Shown here piece by piece: positions 1-7,864 of a stretch of 61,730 nucleotides of DNA. Both the position numbers and the translations under genes were made by a program. The stretch spans positions 1-61,730 of the forward strand of contig CAYLMK010000027.1 of NCBI GenBank assembly GCA_964384945.1, written 5' to 3'. Within the stretch, counting starts at the first letter, position 1. Every line of letters starts with the position of its first letter. Source of the stretch: S015-6 sp964384945. GTDB taxonomy: Bacteria > Desulfobacterota > DSWW01. A model generated the notes under the pieces. The model saw nothing but the letters and a program-made list of their open reading frames with translations. It searched no databases and was not told where the DNA came from.

Positions 1-564
1 GGCGGCTACGGCTACTGTGCGGAGTATCCTGTCGAGCAGTTCATGCGTGACGAGAAGATCGCCTCGCTGTATGAAGGGACCAACGGGATCCAGGCCCTTG
101 ATTTGGTGGGCCGAAAGCTCGGCATGAAGAAGGGGGCCTACTTCATGAATCTTCTCGGTGAGATGAATGCCACCGTGGGCAAATACAAAGGGAAGGAGGG
201 GCTGCAGAATATCGCCGACGGGGTGCAGGGGGCGGTCAATGCCCTGGCCGACATCGGCATGTTCTTTGCCGCCTGCGGGAAGCAGGGCAAGTTCCTGGTG
301 CCGGTGGCCCATGCCTATCCGTTCATGACCATGATGGGAAAGGCCCTGTCCGGGTGGTTCCTTCTCTGGGAAGCCGGGGTTGCGGCGGAAAGGCTGGAAG
401 CCCTCGGGAACGGAGGCAGAGAGGAGGCCTTTTACAAGGGTAAGATCGCCGGGGCGAGGTATTTCGCCCGCAACGTCCTTCCGGAGGTGGATGCTGTCGT
501 CAAGGCGATCAAGAGCGAGGATCTCTCCATCATGGAGATACCGGACGAAGGGTTTGCCTTCTAG
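1..564 (+). CDS. acyl-CoA dehydrogenase, C-terminal part (truncated by window edge)
   Basis: The reading frame is open from base 1, so the start lies outside the window; 187 codons are visible. The visible part is the end of the ACAD C-terminal helical domain. It holds a GGYGYCAEYPVE stretch and RDEKIASLYEGTNGIQ, which carries the catalytic Glu in the canonical YEGT position. A further 120 or so residues follow and resemble the C-terminal extension found in long-chain and anaerobic-type ACADs. The protein would oxidise an acyl-CoA to the enoyl-CoA and pass electrons to electron-transfer flavoprotein. The next ACAD gene starts 36 bases downstream on the same strand, so the three ACAD genes probably form one operon. 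Family assignment is secure; substrate is unknown. Confidence 0.9.
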   Translation, partial: GGYGYCAEYPVEQFMRDEKIASLYEGTNGIQALDLVGRKLGMKKGAYFMNLLGEMNATVGKYKGKEGLQNIADGVQGAVNALADIGMFFAACGKQGKFLVPVAHAYPFMTMMGKALSGWFLLWEAGVAAERLEALGNGGREEAFYKGKIAGARYFARNVLPEVDAVVKAIKSEDLSIMEIPDEGFAF

Positions 565-600
565 CAGGGATTGAGAAAGCGGGAAGGGAGAAACGAACCG

Positions 601-1758
601 ATGGAGTTTCATCTCTCAGACGAACAGAAGATGTTCTACGAGCAGGCGCTCAAGTTTTTTCGCAAGGAAATCGCCCCGTACGCAGAGGAGTCGGACGACA
701 AGCACCGGTTCTGTTGGGAGGCCTGGAAGAAGCTCGGGGAACAGGGCTTCATCGGCCTTCACCTGCCCGAGGAGTTCGGAGGAGGCGGTGCGGACGTGCT
801 GACCACCTGCCTGGCCCACGAGGCCGCGGGCCGCGCCGGCGTGGACGGCGGGTTCACTCTGGCGTGGGGCGCCCACACATTTCTGTGCATGGACACGCTC
901 TTCAAGTGGGGAAACCGGGAACAACGGAACAAGTACGTGCCGAAGCTGGCTTCCGGGGAATGGGTGGGAGCCATGGGCCTGACCGAGCCCAACGCAGGTT
1001 CGGACGCGGCGGGTCTGGAGACCACTGCGGTCCGGAAAGGGGACAAGTACGTCCTGAACGGCACCAAGATGTTCATCACCAACGGGCCCATCGCGGACGT
1101 GCTCGTGGTCTACGCCACCGTGGACAAGAACCGCAAGCACCAGGGGGTAACCGGCTTCATCGTCGAGAAGGGCTATCCGGGGTATTCCGTCGGCAAGGAA
1201 CTGAACAAGATGAGCGTCCGTTCATCGACGACGGGGGAACTGGTCTTCGACGAATGCGAGGTTCCTGTGGAGAACCGCCTGGGTGAGGAGGGGGCCGGGT
1301 TCATGATGGCGCTGGGCACCGTCGAGTGGGATCGGAGCGCGCTTCTGGCCCCGTCGGTGGGCGCCACGGAATTCGTTCTCGAGCAGTGCGTTCGGTACGC
1401 AAAGGAGCGGCGGCAGTTCGGGAGGCCCATCGCTTCCTTCCCGGCCATCAAGCACATGCTGGCGGACATGAAGATCTATCTCGAGGCGGCCCGGATGCTG
1501 GTCTACCGGATCGCGTGGAAGAAGGACCAGGGAGCGGACCTGAACCATCTGGAGGCCTCGATCACGAAGCTCTTCATCTCGGACTGGGGGATGCGGGTGG
1601 CCAACGATGCGGTGCAGTTGCACGGAGGCTACGGGCTGATGCACGAGTATCCGGTGGAGAGGTTCTTCCGGGATTCGAAATTGGGAATGATCGGCGGGGG
1701 CACCTCGGAGATTCAAAAGACCATCATCGCCCGCATGATGATGCAGCAACTCCCGTAA
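601..1758 (+). CDS. acyl-CoA dehydrogenase lacking the usual catalytic Glu
   Basis: 385 aa, normal length for the family. The ATG at 601 was chosen over an upstream TTG in the same frame because MEFHLSDEQ is the typical ACAD N-terminus and a purine-rich GGGAAGGGAG stretch precedes it. FAD and substrate motifs are intact (TEPNAGSDA, FITNGPIAD, HGGYGLMHEYPVERFFRD). In the C-terminal motif where most ACADs read YEGTSE, this protein reads GGGTSE, so the catalytic Glu is Gly366. As in isovaleryl-CoA and long-chain ACADs, the base may sit on the alternative helix, where VEWDR is found (Glu242, Asp244). It lies 11 bases from the next, more degenerate ACAD-like gene, which suggests a heteromeric enzyme. 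Substrate unknown. Confidence 0.92.
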   Translation: MEFHLSDEQKMFYEQALKFFRKEIAPYAEESDDKHRFCWEAWKKLGEQGFIGLHLPEEFGGGGADVLTTCLAHEAAGRAGVDGGFTLAWGAHTFLCMDTLFKWGNREQRNKYVPKLASGEWVGAMGLTEPNAGSDAAGLETTAVRKGDKYVLNGTKMFITNGPIADVLVVYATVDKNRKHQGVTGFIVEKGYPGYSVGKELNKMSVRSSTTGELVFDECEVPVENRLGEEGAGFMMALGTVEWDRSALLAPSVGATEFVLEQCVRYAKERRQFGRPIASFPAIKHMLADMKIYLEAARMLVYRIAWKKDQGADLNHLEASITKLFISDWGMRVANDAVQLHGGYGLMHEYPVERFFRDSKLGMIGGGTSEIQKTIIARMMMQQLP

Positions 1759-1769
1759 GGAGCCGGACC

Positions 1770-2906
1770 ATGGAGTTCAATTTCACGCAGGAACAGTCGG
1801 ATCTTCAGCAGAGGATTCGGGACTTCTGCAGCAGGGAAATCGCCCCTGGTGCAGGGGACCTGGACGCCGCGGAGGCGGGGAGGTCCCGCGAAATGATCCG
1901 GGAGAGGCTCAGGGCTCTCGGTCGGGGCGGGCTGTTGGGATTGGGCGCGCCCGGGAAGGCGGGAGGCGCCGGAGGGGATCTCCTGAGCGACGTGATGCTC
2001 CATCAGGAACTTGGAGAGGCCTGTCCCGCGACTGCGCTCAGCGTGCTCTCCAGCGCAGGGGCCTGTGCGCGTTCCCTCCGGGAGTGGGGAGGGAGCGCGG
2101 AGCGCGACGCCTTTCTCGAGGGTCTTCTTTCGGGCGAAACGATCGGCGCCTTCGCGGACCTGGAGCCCGGAGCCGATCTGGACGCGTGGGCCTTGAAAAC
2201 TGCGGCCTCGCTTTCCGGGAGCGGTTTTGGAGTCACGGGAAAGAAGGCGATGGTGCTCAATGCCCCCGTGGCTTCGGCATGCGTCGTGACGGCCTCGGTT
2301 GAGGGCGGCACGGGTCTGTTCCTCGTTGCGTTGGGCGGGCCCGGCACAGAGCTTTCTCCCTCGCAGGCCAAGCTTGGGTGTCGCGGCGTTCCGACGGCAG
2401 AGCTCATTCTGAAAGAGTGCCCTGCGGTGCGATTGGCCCCGGAGGGAGGAGACGAACCGGTGGCGGTATTTCGGGGTCGTGTTCATCTTCTGTTCGGGGC
2501 GGTGGCCGCCGGCATGGTGAACGCCGCCCTGGTGACGGCGGGCGTGCATGCCCGCGATCATCGGGCCGGAGACAAGCCCCTGGCCCGCCACCAGGAGATC
2601 TCCTTCAAGCTTGCCGAGATGTTCGTGCTCAACGATACGGCCCGCATGCTTCTCTACCGCGGCCTGTGGAGGATGGAGGAGAAGGATCCGGAGGCGCCCG
2701 TCCTCGCCTCGTGCGCCAAGGTGTTCGCTTCGGAGGCCGCCGTCAGGGCCGCGCAATGGGCGCTGCAGATCACCGGCGAGCAGGGGTACCTCAGCGGAAG
2801 CCGTGCGGAGAGGATCTTCCGGGATGCGAAACTGCTGGAGATCCTTGGGGACTGCTCCGAAAAACACCGCATGTTCGTGGCGGACCGGGTGCTGGCCGCC
2901 TATTGA
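1770..2906 (+). CDS. divergent acyl-CoA dehydrogenase-like subunit
   Basis: 378 aa beginning MEFNFTQEQSDL. It has the ACAD three-domain pattern but is poorly conserved. The middle beta-domain lacks the TEPNAGSD motif, and the C-terminal motif reads ILGDCSEK instead of IYEGTSE, so no catalytic Glu is present (Gly360). The C-terminal domain retains LQITGEQGYLSGSRAERIFRDAK. Start and operon position follow from the 11-base gap to the preceding ACAD. Loss of both motifs next to a partner gene is typical of the non-catalytic half of alpha2beta2 ACADs such as FadE28/FadE29 (ChsE1-ChsE2) of steroid degraders. Acting as such a subunit is inference; it could instead be a decayed paralogue. Confidence 0.8.
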   Translation: MEFNFTQEQSDLQQRIRDFCSREIAPGAGDLDAAEAGRSREMIRERLRALGRGGLLGLGAPGKAGGAGGDLLSDVMLHQELGEACPATALSVLSSAGACARSLREWGGSAERDAFLEGLLSGETIGAFADLEPGADLDAWALKTAASLSGSGFGVTGKKAMVLNAPVASACVVTASVEGGTGLFLVALGGPGTELSPSQAKLGCRGVPTAELILKECPAVRLAPEGGDEPVAVFRGRVHLLFGAVAAGMVNAALVTAGVHARDHRAGDKPLARHQEISFKLAEMFVLNDTARMLLYRGLWRMEEKDPEAPVLASCAKVFASEAAVRAAQWALQITGEQGYLSGSRAERIFRDAKLLEILGDCSEKHRMFVADRVLAAY

Positions 2907-3121
2907 CTCCTGGCGACAGGCAGGGCCTCGGTTTGGCGCCGGACCGGGTGCCGCTCCCTTGCATCTGGCCATCGACAAACTCTCGAAGGCGAGGTCTCCA
3001 TCGAAACGGACCGAGCCCTCGGCGATCCCCTACGTGAAGGCCGCGCCGGTATTTTCCCGGAGGAGCCGAAGGGCGGTCGATCGCGGTATCTGCGCGAGCC
3101 GCTGTCCCGCCGAGCGCCTCT

Positions 3122-4312
3122 CTATGGTGCGGCGCTCGCAGTAGGCTCCTCCAGAGGGAGACGACGGGTCGAAGGGCCTGCGATTGTAGACCCTGCGGGA
3201 GGCGTCCACATTCTCAGGAACGTCTCGGCCACGAGCCGGTGCCCTTGCTCGTTCCAGTGAAGGTCCCCGGGAAGGAAGTATCGGCGAATTACCTCCTTCG
3301 GATCCCGGCCGGCCTGGAGAAAGGCCGGGAAAAGATCGAGGAAACCGACGGAACGCTCCGCGGCCCATTCGCGCCAGTAGGTGACCTGAAGCGATTGGAG
3401 GTCCTTGCGAAGGATCTGCGTGGGCCAGGGATAGACGACCAGGGTCATGCCGATCCGGTAATCCTGGAGAAGATCGTGCAGGCGGTCCATGTGCCGCCGG
3501 GCCTTCCGAAGCCCGACCGTTCCGTAGTCCTCCAGGGCCCTTGCGTCCACCGTCCACAGGCTCCGGTACTCGTTGGCCGCCAGGCTTCTGTCCTCCTCGG
3601 TTCGTTGCACGTCCGGATCGCGGGCGGCCCGCCTGTAGATTGACGCAGCAATCTCCCAGAGATTTCTCAGGATCGTGGTGTATTCGAAAAGGAACTCCCG
3701 CAGGGCGGGTGTGGAACCCCCGATCCAGACCACCCGGTCCTCCACGATATCGTAAGAGACGGCCTCGTCGTGAACGTCCGAAATGTCGAGGAACAGAACC
3801 AGATGGTCGAACCGCAGGCCCGCCCGGGCGAGAAGCGCCTCGGTCTTTTTCCAGTAGATGGCCGGCGAATAGGAGACGACGGCTCCGTTGAGGATCTCCA
3901 CTCGTTTGTCGGCGAGTCCCTGTTCCACGAGACAGGCGAAGGTTTTCTCGTACGGGAGGCCCACGCCGTAGGTGAACGAATCGCCCAGGAAGAGGACCCG
4001 GTAGCGGTCCGAGGTCAGCGGGAGTTCGACAACGGCCCTGTCCCGGAAGCCCAGCGAGTTGGTAAACACCGAGTGCCGGAAATCCCCCCATCGCTGATAC
4101 CGGTATTCCGCCATGGGCTTGAGCGTGTGGTGGAACAGGGGCGATCGTTCGCCCAGCGCCCGGCGGTCAGCGAACTTCTGCAGGGTGCCGTACTTGAAGA
4201 GATGGTAGATGCCTGTACCGGCGAAGTCGAGCAGCAGGGTCGTGGCCAGCAGAAAGAGAAGGTAGCACCCTCTGGCATGGCGCTGGAACAGGGGTCTCGT
4301 TCTCCGTTGCAT
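3122..4312 (-). CDS. membrane-anchored SGNH/GDSL-type hydrolase
   Basis: 396 aa. A hydrophobic segment near residues 16-38 (CYLLFLLATTLLLDFAGTG) is a signal anchor, placing the rest outside the cytoplasmic membrane. The catalytic Ser block reads VLFLGDSFTYGVG and the C-terminal Asp-His block reads LPGDLHWNEQGH, together a full SGNH triad pattern. NGAVVSYSP and LFLDISDVHDE occupy the positions of the oxyanion Gly/Asn blocks. Such proteins deacetylate or de-esterify glycans and resemble the AlgX/AlgJ fold. It is the last gene of a three-gene minus-strand run (7282 to 3122) that also encodes a GH20-like lipoprotein and a second SGNH protein, so a glycan substrate is likely but not shown. Confidence 0.85.
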   Translation of the reverse strand: MQRRTRPLFQRHARGCYLLFLLATTLLLDFAGTGIYHLFKYGTLQKFADRRALGERSPLFHHTLKPMAEYRYQRWGDFRHSVFTNSLGFRDRAVVELPLTSDRYRVLFLGDSFTYGVGLPYEKTFACLVEQGLADKRVEILNGAVVSYSPAIYWKKTEALLARAGLRFDHLVLFLDISDVHDEAVSYDIVEDRVVWIGGSTPALREFLFEYTTILRNLWEIAASIYRRAARDPDVQRTEEDRSLAANEYRSLWTVDARALEDYGTVGLRKARRHMDRLHDLLQDYRIGMTLVVYPWPTQILRKDLQSLQVTYWREWAAERSVGFLDLFPAFLQAGRDPKEVIRRYFLPGDLHWNEQGHRLVAETFLRMWTPPAGSTIAGPSTRRLPLEEPTASAAP

Positions 4313-4405
4313 GATTCCGTGCCCGCCTTGATCACGGCGTTCCCAAGAAACAAGTATACCGGAGAGGGTTGTCTCGTGGCGACCGGGGCAATTCCGAGAC
4401 GGAAA

Positions 4406-6136
4406 CTACTCGAGGTGCTGGGCGTTCCAGAACTGCTGGGCGTGTTTGCGCATGTACGTGTCGACCACTTTATGGAAAACGGGGCTCGTCGGTTGCTTGC
4501 ACACGGTTCCGTGGACCCAGTGCACGCCTACGAAACCTCTCCGAAGGGGATTCTGGACAGAAAACCACCACTGAAAATCGGAGGGCACGCCGTTGCCCCA
4601 AAAGCAGAAGTCCGCCTCCAGCCCGCGGCCCAATACATCTCCAACGGTCGTCTTCGAGGCCGTCTGAATCGGTGTCTGGTAATCCCAGACCAGCACCCGC
4701 ATCTGCGGGTAGTTCCGCCCATGGTCGAGGAAGTGTTGCGTGCCGGTCCAGTTGTCGTGCCAGATCATCATCTTGGCCGCATGCGAGGTTGTCTCCGCGT
4801 AAATGGCGTCGAGCCACTCGAGATGGAGATTCACCGGCCGCGGCCCCAGCGACCAGTCTTCATCCAGACCGGCATGGAAGAAGCGGAGCGGCTGTATGCC
4901 CTCGTAGGCATGGGCGATTTCCTCAACGAGGGCGAGAAAGATCGCAAGGTGCTCCGTGTTGTGGCTCAGGACGTATTCCTCGGTAAAGGCGGCAGGCTCC
5001 TCCGCGGTCCCGATCCAGCCATAGTGGGCTGAGGATGCGTTCAGCAGAGGGATGGTCTCGAGCCCGTATTCGTTTGCTTCACGCACCAGCCCGAGAAACT
5101 CCTCGACCGAAATGGCCGTGTCTTCGGGTTGCGGAAGATGACGCCAGGCCACGATATCTCCCATTTGCAGGATAACGGTGTTGAAGCGGAACTCGCTGAG
5201 AAAATGGAGGTAGGCGCGGGCCGTTTCGATGGAGAAGGGGAGATTCATGTATTTGAAGCCGTCTGTCCGCTCCGGGTCAAAAGGATAGTTGGCCAGCAGG
5301 ATGAGGAACGCCCGCATCTCCGTATCCGGGTAGTCCCGGAGGGTCATCGCGGGCAGCGAAGGGGCCGGCTGCGTGGACGGAAGGCTCCGGATGTACTGCT
5401 TCAACCCCTGCGCGGCGTGAAGGACGCCGCGGTCGCCCTGCCCGGCGGCAAGGATGTGGGTGGAGACCACCTTGAGCACGAAGTTCTCGGCGGGGGACGG
5501 GCCCTGCTGCGGGATTGGGAGGCTCAGGCCTTGCAGCAGCGTGGCGATCGCCGGATTGCCGGCCGGCGAGCCCAGGACGATCGAGTTCTCGGGCGGGTCT
5601 CCCGGGGCGTAAGGGCGCATGGAAACATGCAATCCATGGGACTCCGCGATCTGGTCCTGGATGAGGCGGCCGGCCCGCTGGTCCGTGCTCGATGGATGTG
5701 GAGGCAGGACGATCACGGTGCCTTGGCCGAAAGAGAAGGGGGGGGTGCTCTGCCGGGAGAACTCCTTGGGCGGCGGAAAGATGGGATAGGTCCGGCATCT
5801 CTGGTAGTGGCAATAGAGGCCCTCCCGGCAGGCAGCGCCGTCCTCACTGCAGGCCTCCCCCTCCCAATTGCCCTCCGGCCGTTGGCATTGCCTGCCGTTG
5901 GCGCAGAAATCGTCGGCTCTGCAGACCGGGTTCGAATCGTCCCAACAACACTCGCCCGGCAGGTTTCCTTCCGGCCGGGCGCATCGATCGTTGATGCAGA
6001 CCAGTCCCGGCCCGCAGTTGTCGTTCGGCAGCGGGCTGACGGTCAGGCATGGCTGGCAGAGGTCCTGACAGGCTGCCGGAAGCCAGAAGGAGCAAGCAAG
6101 AAGAGCGAGAAGAAACACCCGGGATTTGCCTTTCAT
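4406..6136 (-). CDS. GH20-like lipoprotein with Cys-rich N-terminus
   Basis: 576 aa from the ATG at 6136. The upstream frame is open, but MKGKSRVFLLALLACSFWLPAAC is plainly a signal peptide with a lipobox-like end, so the protein is probably a lipoprotein. Residues about 24-120 form a Cys-rich module with many CxxxxxC spacings (DNCGPGLVC, GECCWDD, EGLYCHYQRC). Residues about 145-265 resemble the beta-N-acetylhexosaminidase N-terminal domain. A TIM-barrel-like region follows and carries HAGLDEDW, which fits the HxGxDE catalytic Asp-Glu signature of GH20. A hexosaminidase-type hydrolase on the cell surface is the best guess. GH123 or a non-catalytic relative is possible because the surrounding motif is weak. 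Confidence 0.75.
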   Translation of the reverse strand: MKGKSRVFLLALLACSFWLPAACQDLCQPCLTVSPLPNDNCGPGLVCINDRCARPEGNLPGECCWDDSNPVCRADDFCANGRQCQRPEGNWEGEACSEDGAACREGLYCHYQRCRTYPIFPPPKEFSRQSTPPFSFGQGTVIVLPPHPSSTDQRAGRLIQDQIAESHGLHVSMRPYAPGDPPENSIVLGSPAGNPAIATLLQGLSLPIPQQGPSPAENFVLKVVSTHILAAGQGDRGVLHAAQGLKQYIRSLPSTQPAPSLPAMTLRDYPDTEMRAFLILLANYPFDPERTDGFKYMNLPFSIETARAYLHFLSEFRFNTVILQMGDIVAWRHLPQPEDTAISVEEFLGLVREANEYGLETIPLLNASSAHYGWIGTAEEPAAFTEEYVLSHNTEHLAIFLALVEEIAHAYEGIQPLRFFHAGLDEDWSLGPRPVNLHLEWLDAIYAETTSHAAKMMIWHDNWTGTQHFLDHGRNYPQMRVLVWDYQTPIQTASKTTVGDVLGRGLEADFCFWGNGVPSDFQWWFSVQNPLRRGFVGVHWVHGTVCKQPTSPVFHKVVDTYMRKHAQQFWNAQHLE

Positions 6137-6376
6137 GCAGCCTCCGCGCTTGATGACCGCGTTCCGCGACGGCACAAACGGTTTGCCTGGTGCCCCCGAA
6201 CTCGAGGGTATCCAACGTACGGTCGCGGTTGCTGTCGATTGCGGCACTGAAGAGCGGGGCCCCGGATCTGGTTTCGGTCTCATGCGCGTTGCGCTCCGAG
6301 TCGCTGTCATGGCAATCCGCTGCGGGGGGCGCGAAGCAGGCGCAGGAGGGATTCCCGGTCCGGCCCGTGGCCACGC

Positions 6377-7282
6377 CTAAAGGGTTTGAAGATATGCTTC
6401 CCGTATTCGCTCGGTCATGACTTCGGCCGTTCGCTGCCTGCCTGCAGCATTCGGATGAATGCAGTCCTCTTCCGCATCGAAATAGACCGTCTCCCAGTCG
6501 GGCGTGGCAAGGAAGGCCTCGTGGAGATCCGCGACGGAAAGGTCGGCCCCGTCGGCATAAGCTCTCAGCCGGTCGTTGTACTCGAAAACCGTCGGGCTTT
6601 CCATGTCTCCGCAGGATCCCGGGCGGGGCAGGAGGGTGCAAAGAACGGGATCCAGCCCCCTGATCCGGGCCTCCTCGACGAGGCGGATCAGGGCCTCCTC
6701 CATTTGTGCCAAGGAAACGCGGGAGGTGTCGGTCACGTCGATGGTGCCTTCCAGCAGGAATGCGAGTTCAGGGCCGCTGTAATCGATTGCATTCGTCCAG
6801 CGGGCCAGGGTGCCCGCACCGGTCAGTCTCTCGCCTCCTCTGCCTTGATTCAGGACGACAAAATCGAGTGCGTTCAGGTAGGGGTCCTCGCGGATCAGCG
6901 TCTGGGCGAGCGGCGTGATGCCCCAGTAAATGACCGAGTCCCCGAAGAACAGGATGCGTCGCAGAAGGGTATCCTCAAGGATCGTGAAATTGCGGAAGTT
7001 GCTCGTGAGCCCCTCGACCGAGACCATCACGCTGGCGGTGCCACTTGTGCCCGGCGGAACCTGGAAGTAGACATCTTCCGGCGTCCAGAGAAGCACTTGA
7101 GGCGCAACGGCCTGGCCGAAATGGACAACCCCTGCCCAGCCGAGGCTTGCACGGCCGGGATCCCGAATATCGATCACGTCACCCTGCGATCCGATAGGAG
7201 GGACCAGCACCTCGATGTAGGGGAATTCGGAACAGCCGAGAAGCAAAGACGCGAGGACGAGCACATGAATACGCCGGATCAT
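6377..7282 (-). CDS. SGNH-hydrolase lipoprotein
   Basis: 301 aa. A signal peptide ends in LASLLLGC, a good lipobox, so the mature protein is lipid-anchored. Residues about 20-105 form an Ig/TIG-like beta domain (VPPIGSQGDVIDIRDPG). The hydrolase domain begins with RRILFFGDSVIYWGITP (Ser block) and ends with DAEEDCIHPNAAGRQ, an Asp-x-x-His block typical of SGNH esterases. It is the first gene of the minus-strand operon continuing into the GH20-like lipoprotein and the anchored SGNH protein. A sigma-70 type promoter lies about 140 bases upstream. Substrate is not evident; a deacetylase for extracellular polysaccharide is plausible. Confidence 0.85.
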   Translation of the reverse strand: MIRRIHVLVLASLLLGCSEFPYIEVLVPPIGSQGDVIDIRDPGRASLGWAGVVHFGQAVAPQVLLWTPEDVYFQVPPGTSGTASVMVSVEGLTSNFRNFTILEDTLLRRILFFGDSVIYWGITPLAQTLIREDPYLNALDFVVLNQGRGGERLTGAGTLARWTNAIDYSGPELAFLLEGTIDVTDTSRVSLAQMEEALIRLVEEARIRGLDPVLCTLLPRPGSCGDMESPTVFEYNDRLRAYADGADLSVADLHEAFLATPDWETVYFDAEEDCIHPNAAGRQRTAEVMTERIREAYLQTL

Positions 7283-7419
7283 CCGCGGGCGCCCTCCGAA
7301 AAAGAATTGATTTTCAGTACTGACGGCGACGACAGCCTGTCATGCATGACCGGCCAGGGCGGATACCGCCTGCCAGAGGCGGACAAAACTCGTTTTATCC
7401 ATAACGAAGGCGTGTGCGG

Positions 7420-7449
7420 ATCCTAGGCCATTCCCGGGCGGCCTGTCAA
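7420..7449 (-). promoter_or_regulatory. sigma-70-type promoter for the SGNH/GH20-like operon
   Basis: On the minus strand TTGACA is followed after 18 bases by TAGGAT. The -35 box is a perfect consensus. The site lies about 140 bases upstream of the ATG at 7282 and points into the three-gene operon. Confidence 0.6.
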
Positions 7450-7739
7450 GCCGGAAACCGAGCTTTTCCAGGTAGGTTTGAAATCGTTCCGGGATCAGTT
7501 ACGATTTTGTACTGTCTTGTAACCGGCCGTCACAATTCTGTTCCATGCAGGGCGCGGGTGATTCCGCCTCCAGGCAACCGCCCACGCCTCGGCAAGACCA
7601 CGGTTGCGCCCTGATCTGGTATGAGATCGTGCTTTCCTCTTGTATTCATTGATTTTTTTCGCCTTCGGTGCCCCTGGCCGTCACTTTGGAACAATTCCTC
7701 CCCTGTCAGGGTCTGAATTAAAACGCCATACAAGGCTCG

Positions 7740-7755
7740 TGGCACGAGGAGTGCA
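7740..7755 (+). promoter_or_regulatory. candidate sigma-54 promoter before the GxGYxYP lipoprotein
   Basis: TGGCACGAGGAGTGCA carries GG and GC separated by exactly 10 bases, as sigma-54 requires. It differs from the consensus TGGCACG-N4-TTGCA at one base of the -12 box. It lies about 110 bases before the start at 7865. No activator-binding site was recognised nearby. Confidence 0.45.
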
Positions 7756-7864
7756 GATTAGGGCGCTCCCGGTGAGAAGAGACGGCTGTCATTGAGAGGA
7801 GATGATTCGCTGACCGGCCGGGCGCCCTCCAAATGGAGTTTCAGGTTCGTGCGGAAAGGGATCC

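Larger units (their letters stand above)
7283..7864. other. 582-base divergent intergenic region
   Basis: This stretch separates two divergently transcribed secretion genes. No convincing small gene was found. It holds a sigma-70-like promoter reading left and a sigma-54-like element reading right, listed separately. A possible weaker sigma-70 site reading right is TTGAAA, 16 bases, TACGAT at 7478-7505. The segment around 7624-7660 is locally AT-rich. Confidence 0.6.
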
